Below, one piece after another: positions 1 to 9,368 of a DNA stretch of 64,000 bases (position 1 is its first letter; each line of letters starts with the position of its first letter). The notes beneath the pieces are model-generated. The model was not told the DNA's origin, did not search any database, and saw nothing but the letters and a program-made list of their open reading frames with translations. The DNA is from Actinomycetes bacterium (GTDB lineage Bacteria > Actinomycetota > Actinomycetes > Propionibacteriales > Propionibacteriaceae), in NCBI GenBank assembly GCA_030426725.1, contig JAUHXZ010000005.1, positions 1 to 64,000 of the forward strand, read 5' to 3'. The position numbers and the translations under genes were made by a program.

Positions 1-1410
1 GTCGCCTCGCCGGGGCAGGACTCCCGTCCGTTCAGGCTCGACGGCACCATGCTCTACCTCGATCGGTTCTGGCGGCAGGAGCGCCGGCTCACGCACGGGC
101 TGCGCCTCCGCAGCAGTACCGGCCCGGCCGCGCCGCCCACCGAGCCGGCGCCGGCCCCCGACGGCACAACCCCCGACGCCCACCAGGAGGCCGCGGTGCT
201 CGCCGCGCTCCGCCACGGCACCACGGTGATCACCGGGGGGCCCGGCACCGGGAAGACGAGCATCGTCGCCCGCATCCTCACCTCGCTGGCGCCGGCCGAT
301 CCGCGGGTGGCGCTGGCCGCCCCCACCGGCAAGGCCGCGGCGAGGCTCCAGGCGTCGGTCCTCGGCGCCGTGCCCGAGGGTCTGCGCGTGTGGGGAGGGA
401 CGCTCCACAAACTGCTTGGCGCGCGGCCGCGTTCCCCCCGCCTCGAGTTCGGGCCCGGCAATCCCCTCCCCCACGACGTCGTGGTGGTCGACGAGACCTC
501 CATGGTGTCCCTCGAGATGATGGGCAACCTGTTGGCCGCCGTCGCCCCGGACACCCGCCTCATCCTCCTCGGTGACGCCCATCAACTGCGCTCCGTCGAG
601 GCCGGGGCGGTCCTGGCCGACATCGAACAGGCGGACCTCGTCGCGGCGCCCGGCGGGCACATCGAGCGCCTGGTCACCAACTTTCGCTCCAACCGAGACA
701 TCAACGCCCTGGCCGAGGCCATCCTCGAAGGCGACGCGGTGGCCGCACGCACCGTGGTCGAGACGGCCGCCAGTATCGAACTGGTGCCCTTCGACGGCTC
801 AGTCGATCCGGCGTCGCTCGAGCCGTTGCGGGAGGATCTGCTGTCCGCCACCGGACCCGTCGTCGCGCGGGCCCTCGAGGGGGACGGGGCGGGCGCCTGC
901 GTCGAATTGTCCCGGCACCGCATCCTCTGCGGGCACCGCGAGGGCCGCTTCGGGGTGGGCCACTGGGCGCGATCCGCGCGGGCATGGCTGGCCGGCACCC
1001 TTCCCGACTACGGCTTCGACGCGAGGCCCTACGCGGGGCAGCCGCTGCTCATCACGCGCAACACGGAGCTGTACAACAACGGAGACACGGCCGTCGTGGT
1101 ACGCCGGGCGTCGGACGGTTCGCTGGTGGCCGTGGTGGACCAGCCGGGGCATCCACTGTGGATCCCGCCGGCGTTGCTGGACGACGCGGCGGACCTCCAC
1201 GCGATGACGATCCACAAGTCACAAGGTAGCCAGTTCGAGGCCGTCACCGTGGTTCTTCCGCCCTCGGGCTCGGCTCTGCTCACCCGGGAGCTGCTGTACA
1301 CGGCGGTGACGCGCGCCCGGGACAGGGTAAGGCTGTACGGCTCCTGGGAGACGCTCGAGGAGGCGATCGCGACGCCGGTCAGGCGGGCCAGCGGACTGGC
1401 CCGCCACTAG
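1..1410 (+). CDS. recD: RecD-like exodeoxyribonuclease V alpha subunit / AAA helicase, 5'-truncated by window edge
   Basis: Open reading frame continues in frame to base 1 (VASPGQDSRPFRLDGTMLYLDRFWRQE); Walker A GGPGTGKTS, VVDETSMV, LLGDAHQL, C-terminal HKSQGSQFEAV and YTAVTRAR helicase motifs. Confidence 0.9.
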   Translation, partial: VASPGQDSRPFRLDGTMLYLDRFWRQERRLTHGLRLRSSTGPAAPPTEPAPAPDGTTPDAHQEAAVLAALRHGTTVITGGPGTGKTSIVARILTSLAPADPRVALAAPTGKAAARLQASVLGAVPEGLRVWGGTLHKLLGARPRSPRLEFGPGNPLPHDVVVVDETSMVSLEMMGNLLAAVAPDTRLILLGDAHQLRSVEAGAVLADIEQADLVAAPGGHIERLVTNFRSNRDINALAEAILEGDAVAARTVVETAASIELVPFDGSVDPASLEPLREDLLSATGPVVARALEGDGAGACVELSRHRILCGHREGRFGVGHWARSARAWLAGTLPDYGFDARPYAGQPLLITRNTELYNNGDTAVVVRRASDGSLVAVVDQPGHPLWIPPALLDDAADLHAMTIHKSQGSQFEAVTVVLPPSGSALLTRELLYTAVTRARDRVRLYGSWETLEEAIATPVRRASGLARH

Positions 1411-1419
1411 GCGCCCGCG

Positions 1420-2616
1420 TCAGGAACGCACGGCCGCGATGGCGTCGGCCACGTAGGCGAGGTTGTCGTTGTTGAGGGCGGCGACGCACATGCGCCCCGC
1501 GTCGGTGCCGTAGATCCCGTACGCCGAGCGCAGCGTGACCATCTGCTGCTTCGTCAGCCCCGAGTAGCTGAACATGCCGAGCTGCTCGGCGACGAAGGAC
1601 ATGTCGGAGACGCCCCTGGCCTCGAGTGCCTTCACCAGGCCGCGGCGCAGCTGCTTGATCCGGTCGCGCATCCCGGCCAGCTCCTGCTCCCACTGGCGCC
1701 GAAGTTCGTCGTTGCCGAGCACGGTAGTCACGAGGGCCGCCCCGTGCGTGGGCGGGTTCGAGTAGTTGGTCCGCACGCAGATCTTCAGCTGGGACAACAC
1801 GCGGCGGGCCGCCTCCTCAGCCGAGGTCACCACCGAGAGGGAGCCGACGCGCTCGCCGTAGAGGCTGAACGACTTCGAGAACGAGGTCGAGATGAAGAAC
1901 TCGAGGCCCGAGTCGACGAACTTGCCGACGACCGCGCCGTCCTCCTCGATGCCGAACCCGAAACCCTGGTAGGCCATGTCGAGGAAGGGCATGAGTTCGC
2001 GTTCCCGGAGCACCTCGATGATCTGGTCCCACTGGTCGGGGGTGAGGTCGTAGCCGGTCGGGTTGTGGCAGCAGGCGTGCAGCAGCACGATGGTGCCGGC
2101 GTTGGCGCGGCGCAGGTCGGCGAGCATGCCGTCGAAGTCGATGCCCTGCAGTGCGGGCTCGTAGTAGCGGTAGGTGTCGACCCGGAAGCCGGCGCGGGTG
2201 AACAGTGCCCGGTGGTTCTCCCAGCTCGGATCGGAGATCAGGACCGTGGCTGACGGCACGATCTGGCGCAGAAGGTCGGCACCGACCTTGAGGGCGCCGG
2301 TACCGCCGAGCGTCTGGACGGTGGCGATACGGCCGGCGGCGAGCGCCTCCGAGTCCTCACCGAACACGAGGTCCCGCACGGCGTCCCGGTAGGCCGGAGA
2401 TCCGTCGATCCCGAGGTAGCCCTTCGCCTTGGGGGTGGCCGCGAGGCGGCCCTCCGCCTCCCGCACGCAGTCCAGCAGTGGGAGCTTGCCCTGCTCGTCC
2501 AGGTAGACACCGACACCCAGGTTGACCTTCTCCGGGCGGGAATCCGCATGGAAGGCCTCGGTCAGCCCGAGAATGGGGTCGGCAGGGGCGAGTTCGACTC
2601 GATCGAACAGCGACAT
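1420..2616 (-). CDS. Aromatic amino acid / aspartate aminotransferase (class I, TyrB/AspC type)
   Basis: MSLFDRVELAPADPILGLTEAFHADSRPEKVNLGVGVYLDEQGK start; ISTSFSKSFSLYGERVG PLP-lysine region. Confidence 0.9.
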   Translation of the reverse strand: MSLFDRVELAPADPILGLTEAFHADSRPEKVNLGVGVYLDEQGKLPLLDCVREAEGRLAATPKAKGYLGIDGSPAYRDAVRDLVFGEDSEALAAGRIATVQTLGGTGALKVGADLLRQIVPSATVLISDPSWENHRALFTRAGFRVDTYRYYEPALQGIDFDGMLADLRRANAGTIVLLHACCHNPTGYDLTPDQWDQIIEVLRERELMPFLDMAYQGFGFGIEEDGAVVGKFVDSGLEFFISTSFSKSFSLYGERVGSLSVVTSAEEAARRVLSQLKICVRTNYSNPPTHGAALVTTVLGNDELRRQWEQELAGMRDRIKQLRRGLVKALEARGVSDMSFVAEQLGMFSYSGLTKQQMVTLRSAYGIYGTDAGRMCVAALNNDNLAYVADAIAAVRS

Positions 2617-2767
2617 GGGGTACCTCTCTTCCTCGGCTGCCAAGCCTATCGCCCCGCGCACGGATTGACTCTTGCCGGATCACGGACCGTGACTGCCTCA
2701 CCCCCTCGCGTGCCAGACTTGGACTGCCGCGCCCCCGCGGCCGGCCCGCCTACTCCGAGGAGGCCCA

Positions 2768-3910
2768 GTGAAGATCAAGTTCGGGCAGTCCAAGCAGTCG
2801 ACCGTCGGTATCGAATGGGAGCTCGCCGTCGTGGACGCGACCACCTTCGAGCAGGTGCCCGCGGCCGACGTCATCCTGAGCCGCGTCGACGATCCGGTCA
2901 ACGGCCCGATCCGCAACGAGTACCTCACGAGCATGATCGAGCTCGTGACGGGAGTCCACCAGACTGTTCCGTCTGCCGTCGCGGAGATGCGCCGGCATCT
3001 GGAGCACGTGCTGAGCGAGCTGGAGCCTCGCGGGCTCACGCTGCTCGGGGCCGGGGCCCACCCCTTCGGCGACCCCCGCACGCAGCGGCCGGGCGACAAA
3101 CCGCAGTACCGGCGGGTCACCGAGCGCAACGCCTGGTGGGGGCAGCAGATGGCCATCAATGGGCTCCACATCCATGCCGGGATCGACCACCGCGACAAGG
3201 CGCTGCCCATCGTCTACGGCATGGCCCGGTTCGCGCCCTACTTCATCTCGCTGTCGGCGTCGTCGCCCTTCTGGATCGGCGAGGACACCCGCTTCGCGTC
3301 CCAGCGCACCATGGTGTTCCAGCAGTTGCCCACCAACGGGCTGCCGTACCACATGTCCGACTGGGGCGAGCTCGAGCGCTTCGCGTCGCAGTTGGAAGGG
3401 GTGGGCCTCATCCAGAACCCGTCCGAGATCCGGTGGGACGTGCGGCCCTCGACCTGGGGAACCGTCGAGAACCGCTGCATGGACTCGGTGCCGACGCTGA
3501 TGGAGATCGGCGCACTGGCGGCCTTCGACCAGTGTCTCGTGGAGAGGATGTCCCGCGCCCTCCAGAGGGATGAGCCCATTCACCGGCTTCCCTACTGGTT
3601 CATGCGCGAGAACAAGTGGCGCGCGGCGCGCTACGGGCTGGCCGCCGACGTCATCACCCACCGCAAGGACGAATACCTCATGCACGTCAGCGACGGCATC
3701 AAGCGATGGGTCGAGGACCTCACCCCCATCTCGGAGGAACTGGGGTGCGCGCAGAATCTCGCCCATGTCCGGGAACTGGTCGACCGGGGACCGAGCTATC
3801 TTCGTCAGCGACGGGTCGCGGCCGCCAACGGTCACGACCCCGTCGCCGTGACCCGGGCCCTCGTCGAGGAGCTCCGGGCCGGAAAGCCGATATTCGGGGA
3901 GGCCAGGTGA
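2768..3910 (+). CDS. Glutamate-cysteine ligase family 2 / YbdK-type carboxylate-amine ligase
   Basis: GIEWELAVVDATTFEQVPA, HIHAGIDHRDKALPI, ENKWRAARYGLAA motifs of the GCS2 family. Confidence 0.85.
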   Translation: MKIKFGQSKQSTVGIEWELAVVDATTFEQVPAADVILSRVDDPVNGPIRNEYLTSMIELVTGVHQTVPSAVAEMRRHLEHVLSELEPRGLTLLGAGAHPFGDPRTQRPGDKPQYRRVTERNAWWGQQMAINGLHIHAGIDHRDKALPIVYGMARFAPYFISLSASSPFWIGEDTRFASQRTMVFQQLPTNGLPYHMSDWGELERFASQLEGVGLIQNPSEIRWDVRPSTWGTVENRCMDSVPTLMEIGALAAFDQCLVERMSRALQRDEPIHRLPYWFMRENKWRAARYGLAADVITHRKDEYLMHVSDGIKRWVEDLTPISEELGCAQNLAHVRELVDRGPSYLRQRRVAAANGHDPVAVTRALVEELRAGKPIFGEAR

Positions 3911-4701
3911 AACCGTTCGTGCTGCTCAGCACCCGTCCGGAGGACGATGCGGCTGAGGGGGAACGCGAGGCGATCGTGCGGCTGGCCGGTCTCCGCGACG
4001 AGGACGTCGTGCAGGTCCGGCTCGGCGACGCCGCGGTGGCCCCCATCGACCTGACCCGGTACGCCGGCGTCATCCTCGGCGGAGGCCCCTTCAACGCCAG
4101 CGACACCGACAAGTCCGCCGCCCAGTTGCGGGCCGAGGCTGTGATCGCCCAGGTGATGGACGAGGCGGTCGCCGACGATTTCCCCTTCATCGGGCTCTGC
4201 TACGGCGTCGGCGCGCTCACGCAGCACCTGGGGGGTGTCGTGGACCGGACCGTCAGCGAGGACGTCGGTGTGGTGACCGCGACGCTGACCCCCGAGGGCA
4301 GGGTCGACCCCATCTTCGAGGGCATCCCCGACACCTTCCACGCGTTCACCGCCCACAAGGAGGGATGCCGGCTCCCCGCGCCCGGAGCCGTGATCCTCGC
4401 CGCGGGCGACGCGGCATGCCCGGTCCAGGCGTTCCGCGTCGGCCGCAACGTCTACGCCACGCAGTTCCATCCCGAGCTGGACTCCGCGGGTCTCGCGGCG
4501 CGGATCCGCATCTACCGCGACGCGGGCTACTTCGACCCCTCGGCCACCGAGGACCTCGTGGCGCTCGCCGAGTCCTCGACGATCACGGCGTCCATCCACG
4601 ACATGCTCGTCAACTTCGTCCGCCTCGCCCGCACCCGCATCGGAACCGTCCAGCAGCACGAGATCGGCGCCCGCGCTAGATTGAACACACGTTCAAGCTG
4701 A
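3907..4701 (+). CDS. Class I glutamine amidotransferase (GMP synthase GATase-like)
   Basis: GTG start overlaps ybdK-like stop (GTGA); FIGLCYGVGALTQHLGG nucleophile Cys motif; YATQFHPELD His-x-Glu. Confidence 0.85.
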   Translation: MKPFVLLSTRPEDDAAEGEREAIVRLAGLRDEDVVQVRLGDAAVAPIDLTRYAGVILGGGPFNASDTDKSAAQLRAEAVIAQVMDEAVADDFPFIGLCYGVGALTQHLGGVVDRTVSEDVGVVTATLTPEGRVDPIFEGIPDTFHAFTAHKEGCRLPAPGAVILAAGDAACPVQAFRVGRNVYATQFHPELDSAGLAARIRIYRDAGYFDPSATEDLVALAESSTITASIHDMLVNFVRLARTRIGTVQQHEIGARARLNTRSS

Positions 4702-4733
4702 CGGGCCGCCGGGCGGGCGGCGAGGAGGACATC

Positions 4734-5567
4734 ATGGCGACGATCGCGATCACGGGTGCGAACTCGGGGATCGGACTGCGCGCCGCGCAGCGCCTCATGG
4801 CCGACGGTCACCGTGTGCTGGCGCTCTGCCGCTCCGTCGACAGGGCGAGGGCCGCACTCGGCGAGGAAGTCGAGGTCATCGAGACGCGCATGGACGACCT
4901 GGCGTCGGTGAAGACGGCCGCGGACCGCGTCGGAGGCCTCGGTGTCGATGTGCTCATCAACAACGCCGCCGTCTTCGACCTCGGCATGACGACGCGGGAG
5001 GTCACCGATGAAGGGCACGAGCGGGTATGGGCCACGAACCACCTCGGCCCAACGGCCCTGGCGGCCCATCTGGCCCCTGCGCTGGCCGACTCGCGGGACG
5101 GGCGGGTGGTGTTCATCGCCTCCAAGGGGCTGCTGGCCATGCCGCGGATCCGCATCCGGTGGGATGCCCTCGACGGCGACCCCTGGTACACCCCCACCCG
5201 CGCCTACTACCACGCCAAACTGGCGCAGGTGATGATCGCCGAGACCCTGGCGGAAAACTGGACCGGCCGCGTCACCGTCGCGTGTCTACGGGTGCCGGCA
5301 GTGCGGCTCGATCCTTCGAAACTGGCCGCCCAGCCGAAACTCCAACAGGTGCTCTACGCCCCGAAGAACCGGGCGGCCGCCCCGCCGGAGCGGCTGGCGG
5401 ACACCTACGCCGCCCTCGCGACGGCAGCACCGCCGACGGCGACCTACGTCGACGAGTCCCTCGTTCCCTGTTCACTCCCCCGGTTCGCCCGCGACCCGGA
5501 CAACCGGGCGCGCCTCGCCGCGGTGACGCAGGACGCGATCGGCCTGCCGGTGTGGGGCGCTCAGTAG
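4734..5567 (+). CDS. SDR family NAD(P)-dependent oxidoreductase
   Basis: ITGANSGIGLRAA glycine motif, NNAAVFD, YYHAKLA catalytic YxxxK. Confidence 0.9.
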   Translation: MATIAITGANSGIGLRAAQRLMADGHRVLALCRSVDRARAALGEEVEVIETRMDDLASVKTAADRVGGLGVDVLINNAAVFDLGMTTREVTDEGHERVWATNHLGPTALAAHLAPALADSRDGRVVFIASKGLLAMPRIRIRWDALDGDPWYTPTRAYYHAKLAQVMIAETLAENWTGRVTVACLRVPAVRLDPSKLAAQPKLQQVLYAPKNRAAAPPERLADTYAALATAAPPTATYVDESLVPCSLPRFARDPDNRARLAAVTQDAIGLPVWGAQ

Positions 5568-6640
5568 CCGATGACGTAGCGGGAACAGTCGCCGAGGATC
5601 GCCTTGACCAGCGCGATCGTGGCGAGGGTGGCACCCAGCACGAGGAGGAACAGCACGGCCGCTCCGGAGGCGTCGCCGAGGAGGCGTTCCGGCACGAGCT
5701 GCTTCATCGGTTCGATGAACCACGGATGCACGAAGAAGATCGCGAAGCTGGTCTTGGCGAGGTGGCCCAGCACGCGGGATTCCCGCTTGGCGAACAGGAA
5801 CGCGCTCGCGAGCATGGCCGCGATCATCGCCACCTTCAGCGGCACCATCCAGTCGAAGCCCGTGTACTCCCACGGGTTCTCCTTGTGCATGTTGCCGACC
5901 TGACCCGCGAAGGCCGATGCGACCGCGACGAGGACGGTAAGGGTCCACAGCACGGCGGCAGAGGTTCTGGTGAAGGCCCGTTCGACGCGCTCGCGGTGGA
6001 GGCTGAACAGGATGCCCAGCAGGTAGAAGCCGACGAAGTAGAGCACGCTGTGCAGCGGGTTGAGGCTGAGTCGGGAGCGCCAGACGAACGACGCCAGCGT
6101 GAGCGCCCCCACGACGAGGAGCACCTGCGACCTGAGTTTCAGATCGATGAACCGCAGGAAGACCGGAGACAGCGCGAACATCAGCATGATGAACGGGACG
6201 TACCAGTACACGTAGTGCGCGTTGCCTGTGGCGTACTTCGCCAGCGCCGCGGCTACCCCGTCGACCCACGGATCGTCGCTGAACCGGACGTCGTAGGTGA
6301 TCGCGCCGCCTTTGCGGAGGGTGTCGAGCATGAAGGCCGTCGACAGCACCAGGTAGGGCACCAGGACGGCGACGGTCTTCTTGCGCATGAAGCGGCCGTA
6401 GTGGAAGTTCCGGTGGAACGCGTGGTGGAAGAAGAAGCCGGAGATGAACACGAAGAGCGCGGTGGCGCCGGTGATCAGGTTCGCCGCCGAGATCTCGAGG
6501 ATCGAGTCGCGTCGCCAGCCGGCGTACGAATGGCTCGCGACGACGAGCAGGATCGTGACGGCGCGGAAGTGGTCGAAGTAGCGCAGGCGCTGACGCCTGG
6601 GAGTTTCCGTCCGGACGGACGGCTGCACGTCTGTCTGCAC
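5561..6640 (-). CDS. Acyltransferase family 3 (OafA-like) integral membrane protein
   Basis: YFDHFRAVTILLVVASHS near start plus about ten hydrophobic segments; GTG start at 6640 chosen over the longer ORF. Confidence 0.75.
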   Translation of the reverse strand: MQTDVQPSVRTETPRRQRLRYFDHFRAVTILLVVASHSYAGWRRDSILEISAANLITGATALFVFISGFFFHHAFHRNFHYGRFMRKKTVAVLVPYLVLSTAFMLDTLRKGGAITYDVRFSDDPWVDGVAAALAKYATGNAHYVYWYVPFIMLMFALSPVFLRFIDLKLRSQVLLVVGALTLASFVWRSRLSLNPLHSVLYFVGFYLLGILFSLHRERVERAFTRTSAAVLWTLTVLVAVASAFAGQVGNMHKENPWEYTGFDWMVPLKVAMIAAMLASAFLFAKRESRVLGHLAKTSFAIFFVHPWFIEPMKQLVPERLLGDASGAAVLFLLVLGATLATIALVKAILGDCSRYVIGY

Positions 6641-6696
6641 GGTCGAAGAGTACCTACGCGTGAGTCCAGCACCAACCGTCTGCGAAGCCGGTCCCG

Positions 6697-6743
6697 GACA
6701 GCGGACAGCCCCGGGGCCGGTGGCCTCGGGGCTGTCCGCTGTC
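6697..6743. terminator. Strong hairpin downstream of sigA, no U-tract
   Basis: gacagcggacagccccg / cggggctgtccgctgtc, perfect 17-bp inverted repeat, 13-nt loop. Confidence 0.7.
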
Positions 6744-6755
6744 TGCGGGTGTCGC

Positions 6756-8108
6756 TCAGTCCAGGTAGTCGCGGAGGACCTGCGAGCGCGACGGGTGGCG
6801 CAGCTTCGACATGGTCTTCGATTCGATCTGGCGGATCCGCTCACGGGTGACGCCGTAGACCTTGCCGATCTCGTCGAGGGTCTTGGGCTGACCGTCGGTG
6901 AGGCCGAAGCGCATGCTGACGACGCCCGCCTCGCGCTCGCTGAGCGTGTCGAGGACGTCGTTGAGCTGCTCCTGCAGGAGGGTGAAGTTCACCGCGTCCG
7001 CCGGCACGACGGCCTCGGAGTCCTCGATGAGGTCGCCGAACTCGGAGTCCCCGTCCTCGCCGAGCGGGGTGTGCAACGAGATGGGCTCGCGACCGTACTT
7101 CTGGACCTCGACGACCTTCTCCGGCGTCATGTCCAGCTCGACGGCAAGTTCCTCGGGGGTCGGCTCGCGCCCGAGATCCTGCAGCATCTGGCGCTGGACG
7201 CGGGCCAGCTTGTTGATGACCTCCACCATGTGGACGGGGATGCGGATGGTGCGGGCCTGGTCCGCCATGGCGCGTGTGATGGCCTGCTTGATCCACCACG
7301 TCGCGTAGGTGGAGAACTTGTAGCCCTTGGTGTAGTCGAACTTCTCGACCGCGCGGATGAGGCCGAGGTTGCCCTCCTGGATGAGGTCGAGGAAGAGCAT
7401 GCCGCGGCCGGTGTAGCGCTTGGCGAGCGACACGACCAGACGCAGGTTGGCCTCGAGCAGATGGTTCTTGGCGCGCCGGCCGTCCTCCGCGATCCATTCG
7501 AAGTCCTCGAGATCCTCGGGGCTCACCGCGACGTCGACGGAGCTGAGGCGCTCCTCTGCGAACAGGCCGGCCTCGATGCGCTTGGCGAGTTCGACCTCCT
7601 CGACGGCGTTGAGCAGGGCCACCTTGCCGATCTGCTTGAGGTAGTCCTTGACCGGATCCGCCGTCGCGCCGGCCGAGACGACCTGCTGCTCCGGCTCATC
7701 GGCGTCGTCGGAGTCCGAGAGCGCGAAGCCCTCCTCTTCGACGAGCTGCTTCTCCAGCGGCGCCTCGCTCGCCTCATCGAACTGGGTGTCGTCCACCTCG
7801 TCGAGGGACCGCTTCTTCCCTCCGACGGTGAGAACCACGTCCTCGCCGTCGCGTTCGAACTTCACTTCGACCTCTCCCGTGGTCGCCTCCGCAATCGTGG
7901 GGCCGGCCCCCTTCGGCTTGGCCTTCGCACGCGTCTTCGTGGCGGTCTTGCCTGCCTTGGGAGCGGTCCTGGTGGCCGCTGCCTTGGGGGCTGCGGTCTT
8001 CGTCGCCGCGGTCTTTCGCGGGCGACTCGTTGCTGGTTGGTCGCTGCTGGTCGTTGCCGACTTCCGGGTGCGGGTGGGCTTGCCGGTTCCTTCAGCGTCC
8101 TGGGTCAC
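6756..8108 (-). CDS. sigA: Primary RNA polymerase sigma factor (RpoD/SigA/HrdB)
   Basis: [31 protein letters not shown]; full region 2-4 ([31 protein letters not shown]...[30 protein letters not shown]). Confidence 0.97.
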   Translation of the reverse strand: MTQDAEGTGKPTRTRKSATTSSDQPATSRPRKTAATKTAAPKAAATRTAPKAGKTATKTRAKAKPKGAGPTIAEATTGEVEVKFERDGEDVVLTVGGKKRSLDEVDDTQFDEASEAPLEKQLVEEEGFALSDSDDADEPEQQVVSAGATADPVKDYLKQIGKVALLNAVEEVELAKRIEAGLFAEERLSSVDVAVSPEDLEDFEWIAEDGRRAKNHLLEANLRLVVSLAKRYTGRGMLFLDLIQEGNLGLIRAVEKFDYTKGYKFSTYATWWIKQAITRAMADQARTIRIPVHMVEVINKLARVQRQMLQDLGREPTPEELAVELDMTPEKVVEVQKYGREPISLHTPLGEDGDSEFGDLIEDSEAVVPADAVNFTLLQEQLNDVLDTLSEREAGVVSMRFGLTDGQPKTLDEIGKVYGVTRERIRQIESKTMSKLRHPSRSQVLRDYLD

Positions 8109-8299
8109 GGTGGTCCTCTCGGGGCGGCAACGATTTTGCGCATGCGCCGCCCCGGCCTAGTCAAGGGTGACGCGCTGTCCATTCTTGCACGCCGACCCCA
8201 TCCACTCAAACGATCCCCTGAGGCTCCCCTGACATGGGTCAGGGTTTCACCGGATTTCCTGGCCCTGGGGCCAGAAACACGAAATCCAGGACCGGTGTC

Positions 8300-8326
8300 G
8301 GGAACCCTGGCGACCACTCGTGCGTT
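8300..8326 (+). promoter_or_regulatory. Putative ECF (SigH/SigR/SigE-type) promoter of sigB
   Basis: GGGAAC (8300-8305), 17 nt, CGTT (8323-8326), i.e. GGGAAC-N18-GTT, 37 bp before the sigB ATG. Confidence 0.6.
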
Positions 8327-8362
8327 GAAGTGGGTGAAGGCTTTTTGGAAAGGTCAGCATTG

Positions 8363-9295
8363 ATGAATACGACTGCACGCACTCGAAGCATCGAAGGTAT
8401 CGACGGCAAGGACTCGGTGGGGCTCTACCTGGACGCGATCGCGAAGACCCCCCTGCTCAGCGCCGTGGAGGAAGTGGAGCTGGCCCGGCAGATCGAGGCG
8501 GGGATGTACGCGTCCCGCGTCCTCTCCGGTGAGGTCGACTCGAATGTCGAGGCCACCGACGACGAACTGCGCGATCTGGAGACCCTCGGCGAACGGGCGA
8601 TGAAGAGGTTCGTCCAGGCGAACCTGCGCCTCGTGGTGTCGGTGGCCCGGAAGTACGGCAGGGCGCAGATGCCCCTGCTCGATCTCGTTCAGGAGGGCAA
8701 CACGGGTCTCATCCGCGCCGTCGAGAAGTTCGACTACGCCAAGGGCTTCAAGTTCTCCACCTACGCGACGTGGTGGGTCCGGCAGGCGATCTCGCGTGGT
8801 ATCGCACAGCAGGGCCGCATCGTGCGGCTCCCCGTGCACGTCGCGGAGCAGGTCAACCAGGTGTCAGCCGTCCGCCGCAACCTGGAGCGACAGCTGGGCC
8901 GCGAGCCCGAGCTCGCGGAGATCGCCGATGAACTGGGCCTCGAGGAGCACAAGATCGTGGACCTTCTGCGCTACTCCCGCGACCACGTCTCGCTCGACGC
9001 CCCGGTCGAGGTCGACGGCGACACCGCACTCGGTGACCTGATCGCGCGCGAGACGGCGCCCGGACCCGACGAGATGGTGCTCGACGCCGAGGAGCGCGCC
9101 CGACTCGAGGGCATGCTCGCCAGGCTCGACGAGCGTTCCCAGGACGTGGTCCGCCGCCGGTACGGCCTCCTCGACGGGCGCCAGGCCAAGCTCGCCGACA
9201 TCGGCGTGCACTGGGGCATCACCGCCGAGCGTGTCCGCCAGATCGAGCGTCAGGCACTGGCCACGCTCCGCGAGACCGAGGGGATCGCCGCCTGA
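8363..9295 (+). CDS. sigB: Principal-like group 2 sigma factor SigB
   Basis: [81 protein letters not shown]. Confidence 0.93.
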   Translation: MNTTARTRSIEGIDGKDSVGLYLDAIAKTPLLSAVEEVELARQIEAGMYASRVLSGEVDSNVEATDDELRDLETLGERAMKRFVQANLRLVVSVARKYGRAQMPLLDLVQEGNTGLIRAVEKFDYAKGFKFSTYATWWVRQAISRGIAQQGRIVRLPVHVAEQVNQVSAVRRNLERQLGREPELAEIADELGLEEHKIVDLLRYSRDHVSLDAPVEVDGDTALGDLIARETAPGPDEMVLDAEERARLEGMLARLDERSQDVVRRRYGLLDGRQAKLADIGVHWGITAERVRQIERQALATLRETEGIAA

Positions 9296-9313
9296 GGCGA
9301 CTCCCTCCCAGAC

Positions 9314-9351
9314 CGGCGGCCCGTCCCATCCCCCCACAGGACGGGCCGCCG
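9314..9351. terminator. Hairpin terminator between convergent sigB and tesB-like genes
   Basis: cggcggcccgtcc / ggacgggccgccg inverted repeat (13 bp). Confidence 0.65.
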
Positions 9352-9368
9352 CCATGTCCGGGAGGGGC

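Noticed and set aside
5027-6850. 607-aa + strand ORF across SDR and acyltransferase genes
   Set aside because: Overlaps two supported CDSs; Arg/Gly/Glu-rich out-of-frame translation.
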